Shown here: piece after piece, positions 41,401 to 51,900 of the stretch
Position numbering within the stretch: position 1 is the first letter of the stretch
Layout: every line of letters begins with the position of its first letter
Source of the DNA: Cafeteria roenbergensis
Taxonomy: Eukaryota > Sar > Bigyra > Bicosoecida > Cafeteriaceae
Direction: 5' to 3'
Assembly (NCBI GenBank): GCA_008330645.1
Contig: VLTN01000091.1
Coordinates: forward strand, 1 to 64,000
Length of the DNA: 64,000 bases
The notes under the pieces: generated by a model
What the model saw: the letters and a program-made list of their open reading frames with translations, nothing else
The model's database searches: none
What the model was told of the DNA's origin: nothing
Position numbers and translations under genes: made by a program

Positions 41401-44400
41401 CATGAAGAAGCTCTCCCACCCCAACCTGGTCAAGCTGTACGAGGTCATCGACGAGCCCCAGCGTGGCAAGTTCTACATGGTGCAGGAGTACATGGCGCTC
41501 GGGGCCATCATGGACGAGGTCGAGTACTGCGACCCGCTGGACCCCGAGGTGGCCAGGGCATTCTTCCGGCAGGTGGTGGCGGGCCTGGCCTACATGCACT
41601 TCCAGGGCGTCATCCACCGGGACCTCAAGCCCAGCAACTGCCTTGTGGGCGAGGGCGGCGTGTGCAAGATCGCCGACTTTGGCACGGTGGCCATCGTCGG
41701 GGACGAGCCCCAGGAGGGCGGCAAGCCGGCCGACTGGCTCACGGGCGTGCGCGGGACGGCCGCCTTCCAGCCGCCCGAGGTGTTCCTGCTGGAGCCGGGG
41801 GGCGGCTACGGAGGCCGCGCCGTGGACATGTGGGCCCTGGGCGCGACGCTCCACAACATGGTGGTGGGCTCCCCGCCCTTCATGGGCAAGAACGAGTTCG
41901 AGCTGGTGGAGAAGCTCAAGCGAGGCGAGTTCCGCGTGGCCATCGAGGTGCAGCTGGACCCGCACCTCAAGAACCTCCTCCAGGGCCTCCTCGAGGTGGA
42001 CGTCGACCGCCGCTTCACCATGGAGCAGGTGGCGGAGCACGACTGGGTCACGGCAGAGGGGACGGAGCCGCTGCCCTTCCGCAACTTCCGCAAGGTGGCC
42101 CTCAAGGACACGCCCTCGACCTCGCCGCGCTCGTCGGCGGCCGACGGCCAGGCCTTCCCCCTGCCTGAAGGCAGCCCCAGCGTGCTGGGCAACGTAAGCT
42201 CGGAGAACGCCGCGCTTAGCCACCGCAGCAAGATGCGGCGCAGAGACGCGCGGGACAAGGCCCTGTCCAGGGCGGGCTCCGAGGTCGGGTCGAAGGATGC
42301 GGTTCACGGCAGCCAGGGCGGCAGCGAGTCAAGCCGCCCCGCCGTGGTCGGGGGCGGCCCCGCGCGGCCCATGGTCGGCGCAGCTGTGGCCGCCGCGGTC
42401 AGCGCCTTTGCCGACGGCCAGTCCAGCTGGTCGCAGCGCTCGCCGTCGTGGGTGGCCGCCTCCGAGGCGCTGGACGAGGGCGCCGCCGACGCCGCCGTCA
42501 GGCGCGCATCGGCCATGCATACCACCCCCACCCCGACGGCGGAGGCCCTCAAGAAGGCGCGGGCCGGCCTGCTGAGCAAGGAGACGCTGGCCGAGCAGGT
42601 GGAGACTCGCCAGCGCGTCCTGCTGGCCGGCGTCAAGGCCAAGGCGCTCCTTCGCGCGATGCGCAACCGGCAGCTGCGGCTGATCAAGGAGCACAGCACG
42701 CTCACGGACAAGGACCGCGACATCCTGCTCGACCAGCAGAGGTTCGCCATCTCCAGCACGCGCGCCGACATTGAGGTCATGGCCGTTCGCATGGACGCCA
42801 AGGGGCGCTTCTCGGACGAGGCGCCCCGCTCCAGCCGCTACGGCGCGCCCGGCGCCATGAAGTCGATGCACGTGATGCGCGCGCCGGGCCGGGCCGCCGC
42901 CGACGTCACCAAGCCGCCGCGCCACTCCCAGGACCTGGGCATCGGCGCTGCGGCTGAGGCAGAGCGCCGCGCGCTCAGGCTGTCTGAGGGCACAACTGAC
43001 GCGACGGACCACTCCCCCGGCCGCTCGGGGCCCAGCCACGTCGGCGGAGCAGGCGAGCTCTCCGGGTTCGACCACATGGTGGACGACCTGGTGTCCGAGC
43101 AGGGCACCACCTCGCGGAAGAACTCGAGCAGCCGCGCAGGGTCCTTCCGGGGCATGCACCCGCCCGGGCACGCCTCCTCGCCGAGCCGCAGCGACGACAC
43201 GGCCGGCCACTCCACGCTCTCGCGGCTCGAGTCGGAGCGCCGCATCGGCAGCCTGCAGCGCAAGAAGGACTTCGTCATGGTCACCTCCACGGTGGAGGGC
43301 GACGAGGACGGCGGCAAGGTGCACAAGAAGGTCATCTTCCGGGCCAAGGACCCGTCCCTCTCGCTCTTCTCGGGGCGGGCGGGGACGGCGGCAAGCCTCA
43401 GCAAGCGGCGGTCCAAGGCGGGCTCCGGCGTGGCGAGCGGCAGGCACTCCAGCACGAGGCTGCCCGGGTCCGTCTTGGGCAACGCGAGCGACACAGGCGA
43501 CGACAGCGACGACGATGTGGGCGACGGGGACGAGCAGGTGCAGCCGCTGCACGAGAACCTGGACCTCGACTCGTACAAGCGGCGCGCGCGCCCCCCGGGC
43601 CACGCTGCCGGTCCCAGCGTGGAGGAGGGGGAGGAGGACGAGGAGTCGGGGGGCTCCTCCACGCACTCCAGCCTGATGGAGGAGGAGGAGGACGACGACG
43701 ACGACGAGAGCGACTACGGCGACGTTGCGACCGTGGACGACATGACCACGTCCGTGGTGGGCGGCAACCTCAAGAGCATGTTCGACGAGATCACGGCGCA
43801 GCCCAAGCAGGACGACTCCGACCTCGAGGACCTCACGCCCGAGGAGGTGAGCGCCTTCCAGCGCCAGATGAACGCGGGCCTCCTCCCTGCCACGACGGCG
43901 GGGCCGGGCGACGTCAAGCCCTCGGGCTCCGACAGCGCTCGCGACCGCGCGCCCCGCCTGTCGGGCGAGAGCAAGCCGTCCCCCGAGCAGGCGAAGCGGT
44001 TCGCGCCGCAGGCGACGCCCGCCTCCGTTGACCTCACTGCGGAGTCCGGGGCCGGCGGCGCGTCCGCAGATGCCGCCGCGACCGAGGCCGGGTCGGGGCC
44101 GGGGTCCGCAAGGAGCGGCGCCTTGCGATCGGGCTCGTCGTCGCCCCGTGCTGCGGGGGCGTCGCCTCGCGAGGCCGGCACTTCTGCCGGGGCCTCCGCT
44201 GCCGCCGCGGCCGCAGCCAGCTCGCATGCCGCGGGGGCTTTGGCCTCGGTTCACTCGCTGGCAGTGTCGGCGTCGCCCGCCCCCACCCCCACGGGCCCGT
44301 CGCTGTCTCACCAGTCGCTCCAGCCCTGGGAGCTGCCCCAGTCCCGCGATCCCGAGATGGAGGCCAAGATGGCCGCGCTTGCCGGCCGCAAGTCGCCGCT

Positions 44401-45448
44401 GCGGCACGCGGCCGGGGGCTGCTTCCCCTCCATGGGGATCATGTTTGCGGTGGCGGACGCGGTGGGCCGGCGCAGCGCCATGGAGGACAGGCACATCGCG
44501 GTGCCGAACCTGACTGCGCAGCTGGCAGCGGACGTCGCAGCCGGGGAGCTCGGCGTCGGCGGCGACGCGGAGGCTGCCTCCAAGGCGCTGGAGGCCCGCA
44601 GCGGCGCGCAGACGGCCATGTTTGGCGTGTTCGACGGCCACAACGGCAGCGGGGCCTCCGAGTTCCTCGCCCAGCGCATGCCCGGCGCGCTGGCAATGCA
44701 CCCCGAGTTCGGGACCGACCTGCAGGCCGCCATGCGCGACGCGGCCGACCGCGTGGACAACGAGTACATGGACTACGCGCAGGAGAACCAGGTCTACGAC
44801 GGCGCGACGGGGGTCATGGTCGCGCTGCGCATGCCCCGGCTGGAGCCGGGGGCGACGGGGCTGCAAAAGGCGGAGCTGCTGTGCGCCAACGTGGGGGACT
44901 CCCGCGCGGTTCTCAGCAAGCGCGGCGAGGCGATCGAGCTGAGCAGCGACCACAAGGTCACGCGGGAGGACGAGCTCGAGCGGATCACGCGCGCCGGGGG
45001 GTGGGTCACCAAGGACCGGCTCTGCGGCGTGATTGCCGTCAGCCGCGCGTTTGGCGACATTGAGCACAAGCGCCTCAAGACGGAGTGCTGGGGCATCGAC
45101 TTCACGGGGGACACGCTCATCTCCGAGCCGGAGTTCCAGTCCTGCCGCGTGTCCCTCCCCGCGGTGGCGCCGGGCGGGGCAGCGGGCCGCCGGCCGTCTG
45201 GGGCGGGCGACGAGTTCATCATCGTGGCCTGCGACGGCGTGTGGGACGTGATGACCAGCCAGCAGGCGGTCAACTTTGTGCGGAGGCGCATTGCCGCGCA
45301 TGGCGACGCCGGCCGAGCTGTGTTCGACCTGATCCAGAAGGCGCTGGACCTCAACACAATCGACAACTGCACTGCGTGCCTGGTGCTCTTCGCCCAGGAG
45401 CGCGACCCGGCGGCGGGCTCCCCACGCAGCAGCGTCGGTCGCCCCTGA
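38500..45448 (+). CDS. cNMP-binding / CaMKK-like kinase / PP2C phosphatase fusion
   Basis: Two exons: 38500-38541 (MGTCASAEAVHPSK, phase 0, donor GTAAGG) and 38945-45448 (acceptor TTCCGCAG); about 2181 aa. The N-terminus MGTCAS fits N-myristoylation plus Cys palmitoylation, so the protein is probably membrane-tethered. A cNMP-binding domain lies at about residues 571-730 (FFGETSL...PRNAN cassette). The kinase domain is at about 774-1053: GQGSYG, AIK, HRDLKPSN, DFG, QPPEV in place of APE. It resembles CaMKK (RKGRF insert, GAIMDEV, HDWVTAEGTEPLP). The PP2C domain at about 1845-2170 has MEDR, FGVFDGHNG, ANVGDSRAV, SSDHK, VSRAFGD, CDGVWDV and DNCTACLV. All catalytic motifs look intact in both enzymes. 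Long acidic/Ser-rich linkers lie between them. It should couple second-messenger binding to opposing phosphorylation and dephosphorylation at a membrane. Confidence 0.88.
39205..39760 (+). repeat. Three RGL(K/R)L sequence repeats in the kinase-phosphatase N-terminus
   Basis: Within the coding sequence three related segments end in LRGLRLK, LRGLKLK and VRGLKLR. The second and third are nearly identical (VLQTANLDDHFEHRG). DDWL motifs recur in the same region (DWLADD, DDWLAEP, DDWLKP). They could be docking or pseudosubstrate-like elements; no known domain was recognised. Confidence 0.7.
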
Positions 45449-45943
45449 GCACCCGGGCGCTCAGTGGGACCCTTTGCAACGCAATGGCTGTCTGCGCTTC
45501 CAGGCCAGCGGCTTTGCTCGAGAAGCCTTCGTTGGAGCGCCAGGCGCTCGGCTTCCCTTTGACAGACTGCTACGCGCTCCTGCTGCAACTCGAGGCTTCG
45601 CCTCGCGCAGCCCGCGCCTCGGCGATATTTCGGCACTGCGTGGCGAGCCTTGGCTCCGCTTGGCGCGGGCTTTGTGTTTGTTTCCTTGCAAGATGATGAG
45701 TCCTCGCCCCGAGTGCGTGTGTGCATGTGCGTGTCCGGGTGGGCACCTGAAGCCGTGCGGCGTGGACGGTGTTGTTCCCCCGCGGTTTGCTCACTGCGGC
45801 AAGCGGCTGCAGGCCTGGGCTTGTTGGGGGCTCGGGCCAAACCTGGACGCGTCACGCAAGCACTTAAGAACTGAGGCAGCAGCGAGAGCAAGCGAGCAAA
45901 CGCAGGCGGCAGCACCAGCGCGTCGCGAAGGCTAGCAACACAA
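45449..45943. other. Convergent 3' intergenic region
   Basis: 495 bp between the kinase-phosphatase stop and the ferlin stop. It should contain both 3' UTRs. No gene, repeat or clear polyadenylation signal was recognised. Confidence 0.4.
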
Positions 45944-48900
45944 TCAGTTGGAGGCCGCCTTGGCATCAGCAGCGGCCTGCGCGTCGGTGGCGGGGCTTGC
46001 CGCAGCCGCAGGCAGGTCCTGTGCCGGCGTGGGGGCAGCCGACACAGCTGAAACGGCTCCCGGGGACGCTGCTGAGGCCGCACTCGCCGCCGCGGGGCTG
46101 TCGGCCGGGGCGGCCGCGGCGGCGCCAGCGCCCGCGGCGGCACCAGCGCCCGCGGCGGCGGCTGCAGTTGGGGGCGCGGGGAGCTGCTTGGCGTCGCCAG
46201 CCGCCGCGGCCGGCGCTGGGTCCGCTGCGAGGGGCTCTGGGTCCGCGATGAAGCCCATTTGCTTGACACGTTTCATTCCCCGCTGGCGGGAAATGATGGC
46301 GGCGTCCCGGAGGAACATCAGCTCCTCCTCGTCCTCTGCGTAGCCGTAGTCGGGCTTGTTCGGGTCCGACGTTGGCTCTGCAGCGCTGCGGCCAAAGTTG
46401 CCGCCGGGGCCCGCCTCGGCCCCCACGGCGTCTTGCACGCCTCCCTTCTCGATGCCGCGCTCCTCGTCCTTGTCGCCCAGCACGGAGTGGTCGTCCGGGC
46501 CGTCAGGGCGGGACTCGATGGCCGCAAGCACCGCCTGCCGAATGCACGAGCGAACGCACAGCAGCACGGTGGGCCCGCAGAGGCAGACGAAGACGATGGC
46601 AAAGATGATCAGGTTGGCTGGCCACGGGATGATGTTGTACATGTCCACCAGCACCTGGATGGCTGGCCCGCCGAGCGCGAAGACCAGGATGATGATGAGC
46701 AAGCAGAAGCAAATGAGGCACTGCTGGAACAGCCGCGGGCCGCAGATGGCGTTGCCGAGGTAGAAGGGGTTGAGCGAGAAGCGAAGGCGGCCCGCGGGCG
46801 GCGGCAGGATGGGGTTCATGTTCGGCTGCGAGCGGCCGCGGCCGGCCGGCACCGCCTGCACCAGCTCCTCGGGGACGAGCTCCGCGGACACGAGGAGCTC
46901 GCCCCGCTTCGTTGGGAAGTACTTGCCGTTGCGGTAGTTGCACGTGCACGGCAGCCACTTGGCGTGCTCGGCCTTGGGATGCTGCGGGAAGCCCATGAGC
47001 GACTTGACGGTGCTGATCGTCTCCTTCGCCTCGTTGGCCTTCTCCTCGTCGTCCGCCAGCGTGACGGCCATGGTGTCCAGCTCCGTCTGCTGGCGGTCCG
47101 GGTCGCGGTCCTGCAGCAGGCGCTCTCGCTCCTCCCGCGTGACCAGGTCCAGGGCGATGTTCTCGGCGTCCTCGGTGGGCGACCGCTTGATCCGGCCGCG
47201 CGCCTCCGCCCGCTGCTTCCGCCGCTTCTTCTCTGCCTTGCGCCGCGCCTTTTCCATGGCCTTGACCATGCGCTCGTGGCGGCGCTTCGCGGCCACCTCG
47301 TCGTCCACGGCCTCGTGCGGGTCGCCCGCGCTGCCCTCGTCCCAGTCGTCGTCGCCGGGGCCGATGGCCCCGCCTGGGGCCGCCATGGCGGGCCGCGGGC
47401 TGGTGAGGGCTGCGGCGGTGGACTTGAGCTTGGCCGCCTTGCTCCAGCGCTTGTCGGCAGCGGCCATCGCCGACACTGCCGCGTCGTCGGCCTGAGGCAC
47501 CGGGGCCGAGTCCTCGCCGTACACGGAGGGGGCCTTGCCGTCGGAGCGGACCGTGACAGACCCTTGGCGCGAGGACTGCGAGCGCGAGCCGCGGCTGCGC
47601 GACCCGGCCACGCTGGCTGCAGCAGCGCCGCCGCCAACGCCCGCCGCTGCGCTGTGGCTGTCGCTGTGGCTGTGGCTGTGGCCGTGGCCCTGCGCGGCGT
47701 CCTTGTCCGAGTCAGAGCCAGTTCCGGAGTCGGAGTCAGAGTCGGAGTCCGAGGATGACCCGCCCGCCGCCGCTGCGGCAGCAGCAGTCGCGCCCGCCGC
47801 CGTGGAGGGGTCCGGGTCGACCTCGTCGGGGTCCACGCCGCCGTTCTTGTGCCGCCTGGCGTCGTCGAAGATGCGGTACACGGAGTCCTGGAACTGCGCT
47901 CGCTTGAACAGGGCGGACAGGTCCACCTGCACCTCGGCGATGCAGTCGTTCCACTTGAGGATGTCCCTGTCCCAGAGCTGCACGTTGAGGTAGGCGAACT
48001 TGTAGGGCAGCTCGATGTCCCAGAGGAAGCGCCAGTTGAAGGAGGCCTTGCCTCCCTTGGCGCGCCAGTGGGTGTCCGTCTCCATGGGCCGCATGCCCTC
48101 GAGCCAGACGCGGGCGTACATGTCGTTCATGTTGGTCAGCTTGTCGTTGGTGGCCACGCCGCGGGCCCGCCACACCACCACGCGGAACTGGAACTTGCGG
48201 GGGGGCGGCGGCGTGATGTCGATCATGGGGTACTTGGCGGCGTCGCCGGGCCGCAGGATGTCCACCCACATGCGCAGCTGCCCGCAGGAGCCGAAGAAGG
48301 TGGGCGAGAAGAGCGTGCGGTCCTCCACCGGCCGCGTGGCGAGGCGCTCGTCCGTCTGCTGCGCCAGGCCGAAGGACTGCCAGCGCTTGTCGAACCAGCG
48401 GTCCTCGAGGTCCACGATGGTCTCCCCGATGAAGTCGTCGAACGTCACGTAGTCGTAGTCCCACGCGGCGATGTGCAGCCGGGACGGGCCGGGCAGGTTG
48501 GCCTTGATCTCGAGGCAGCGATAGAACTGCGGCGAGAGGGTCTTGGGGATGTACCGCTTGCGGTCGGACACCTTTTCGTCCCCCAGAGTCAGGACCAAAT
48601 AGGGGTCGCCAGAGTTGCCGTCGGTCGGGATGAAGTCGCGCCCGTCCATGACGTAGACGCGCACGAGGTACTGCTCCGGGCGCAGCAGCGACTCGAGCGC
48701 GACGGGCGGCGGCGTCTTGCGCGGGTCCCTGATGATGCGGATGATACCCTTGAACACGCCAACGCGCCGGTTGGACGAGCGCAGGCGAAACCCGAAGATG
48801 CTGCCGCGCGGCAGGGCGGAGCCGCGGCGCACGTCGTACGTCTCGAACGGGGCCGTGACCAGCGCCTCCTCCAGCCCGCACTCGTACTCCCGCCGCTGCG

Positions 48901-51900
48901 AGAGGTACCCCACGGCCTTGTCCTCCTCAGGCATGCCTTCCGCCGCGTCGGCGCGCTTCAGGTGCCGGTAGAGCCAGGACAGGTCCCCGTCCACCGCAGC
49001 CTCTGACGCAGCAGCCTCGGCCGCCGTGTCGCGGGACGACCTGGCGACGGCGGCGAGACCGCCGCCGTCCTCGGCGGCGCCGAACACGCTAAAGTCCACG
49101 TCCGCGGCCTCGTCGCCAAGCACGCCCTCCTCGACCACCTTCACGCCGCCCTCCTGCCCCGCGGCGGCAGCGGCGGCGGCGGCGGCGGCGGGGCCGGGCT
49201 GCGCGAGGCCGCGCTTGCCCCCGCCGGCCGACTTGGCGGCGGCGGGCGTGGCGGCAAGCGCCGAGCGCTTCACGGACCGCCGGCCCTGGGACCTGGCAGA
49301 GCCTGCCGCCCCAACGCGGTGGCGGTTGAGCAGGAGCGCCGCCTCGTCCGCCACGCTGCCGGCAGCCCGCTTCTTCACCTTGCCCGTGCGCCGCGACCGC
49401 AGGTGCTGCTGGCTCCGTAGCCCGCCCTCGTCCTCCTCGGAGCTCACGTCGTCCACGTCGCTGGAGAGCTCGCCGGCGTCGGGCTGCAAGAACACGGACT
49501 TCTCCTCGGCGCTCACCGAGTACGCGTCGTGCGCGCCCACGGGCCGCACCTGGCTGGACCGCGCGGCGCCGGACGCGCCGCCAGCAGCAGACCCGCCCAG
49601 GCGTCGCGAGCGCGTGCGGCGGCTGCCGCGGGACCTGCTCCCGCGCCGCCGGCCGCGAGTGCTGCTGGAGGCCAGCGACGCCGTGCCAGCGGGCCCGTTG
49701 TCAGCGGTGCCGGGGTCGGAGCTGCCGCCGTCGTGGTCGCCGTCGCCGTCGCGGCCGGAGAGCAGCTTGGCGCTCTCGCTGTGCTCGCCAGCGAAGCTGT
49801 CCGTGTCGTCGTCGAACTCGCCGGACTCGTCGTCGTCGTACTCGGAGTCGTACTCGTCAGTGTCGTCCTCGTCCTCCTCGTCGACGTCGTCGAGTCCGGC
49901 GCTGGTGGGATCCCCGGCGCCGCTGCCGCCGCCGACGGACGCGTTGCCTCCCAGGCCCTCGCCGTCCTGTCCGCCCGCCGCGGCCGCGGCCGCCGCCGCC
50001 TTGTGCCGCCTCGCCGCCTTCTTCCGCAGCTTGCTGCGAAGCTTGGCCTCTGCCGAGCGCTGCTGCCGCTTGGCGGCCGCCTTGACCGCCATGCGCGCCG
50101 GGTCCGGGCCCGTCTCGCCCTCCTCCAGCTCGTTCAGGTGCGGGTTCTCCGTGATGATGGAGCCCTCCACGCCCACGGGGCGGCCGTCGGGGCGCGGGTA
50201 CTTGTTGGCGAGGGGGATGGACGTCGTGCCCACGATGGGCGTGGACCAGCCGCCGAGGCGCCGGTCGCGGATGGTGATGTTGAGGGAGGGGGCGTAGATG
50301 GGGTTGATGGGCAGCTTGATGGGCAGGAGGATGCGCTCGCCGAAGTTGGGGTTGGTCCCCGAGGGCTGCTTGGAGTGCTTGGTGGCCTTGATGCCGCCGC
50401 TGTCCTTGCGGTCGCCCACGTCGAACTCCACGCAGGGGTCGTAGATGGGGAAGCCCATGTAGGGCTTGAGGTCCCGCATGCCCAGGGCAACGATCTCGAC
50501 AAAGTAGTCCTCGCACCGTGGCCGGAGGCTGGCCACGGGCGGCAGCACCGCGTCTAGCCGGTCCAGGGCGATGAGCTGCACCCCGATGAGCAGCTCGCCC
50601 TGCGCGCCCTCCGACTCGCGGTTGCGCGCCCAGAGCTCCCGCCACTTGGGGCGCGGCAGCTCGTCGGGGAGGTCGGTGGCCCCGTTGGAGGCGAAGCGGT
50701 GCTTGGGCACGCCGGCGTCGCTGAGCGGGATGCGCAGCTGGCTCACCTTGACGTTGCTGAAGAGGTTCTCGTCCCACAGCTGCACCAGCATCTCGGGGAA
50801 GAAGTCGGAGCGCTGCGGCAGGTCCAGCCGCAGCTCCAGGGGCTCGTACCAGAGCGGGCACGTGGTCCGCTTGAGGGCCGAGGTGCGCGCCGTCTGGCCG
50901 GCCACCTGCACCCTCGCCCACGGGTCCGTGCTTCCGTTGGAGTCCGTCGCAGGCAGGTTGCGGCCCTGGTACATGTTCACGCGCACGGCGTAGGGGGCGG
51001 TGAGCGACGCCTCTTCCGCCTCGCCCTCCCAGTCGTCCACGCCCGCGGCGGCGTCCACGGTGCCGAACCCGAGGCGGGCCAGGATCGAGCCCGGCTGCTC
51101 GTCCGCAGGCACCGCGTGGATGGACGCGTCCTCGTCCAGGTGCAGCCACGCCGCCGGCTGCGTGAAGCCGCGCTCCAGCATCTCCTTGGCGGTGAAGCGC
51201 GCGAAGCTGATGGGCACGCGGCGCGCCCCCTGGCCGCGGAAGAGGTACACGAAGATGTCGGGAATCTGGTCCACGTCCGACGGGAGCTCCACCTGCTGGC
51301 CCACGCCCAGCAGCTCGCCCCAGTTGGCGGAGCGCTGCCTGGGGGTCTTGCTCGTGGTCATGAGCACGTAGGAGCCCACCCGCAGCTCCACGCCCACGTC
51401 CCGGGCAGAGAGGCCGAGCCCCTCCGCGATGGCGCCCAGCAGGGCCGTGCGCTGCGGGAGCTCCGACCCCGAGACGATGAGCGCGCGCAGCTCGTAGCGC
51501 GTGGTGGGGGGCCGCAGCGCGCGCATCACGCGCGCGGCGTCGAGGGCGTGGATCGCCTCGTCGTGGCCGGCCATCTCCTTCTCGTCCGTCACCACCCGGG
51601 CGGAGAGCAGGAGGCGGCCGCGGTAGGTGGAGGCCACGTCGGGGTACTCGTTCATGCGGTCCGCCTGCTGGCCCGCCGCGAAGACCGGTGCGCCGTAGAG
51701 GTTGAACCACTTGCGGACCACGGCGCGGCGGCGCACCCGCGCGTAGTCGAGGAAGATGGTGGAGCAGAGCTGGTTCCCGAAGAGGGCGAAGTCCTCGTCC
51801 CACAGCGTGACGCGCACGCGGGTGCTCATGGTGGGCGTGAGCACCGGGATCCACAGCTCGTTCTGCTTGGACCACGACGGGTCGAGCTCCCCGGAGGGCC

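Noticed and set aside
40406-42307. 633-residue minus-strand frame opposite the kinase domain, and 42329-45301 (990 residues) opposite the linker/PP2C
   Set aside because: Shadow frames of a conserved kinase-phosphatase coding sequence.
46259-47758. Long plus-strand frames opposite the ferlin gene (also 50699-53149)
   Set aside because: GC-bias shadows; no domains, whereas the minus frame carries C2 domains and hydrophobic segments.
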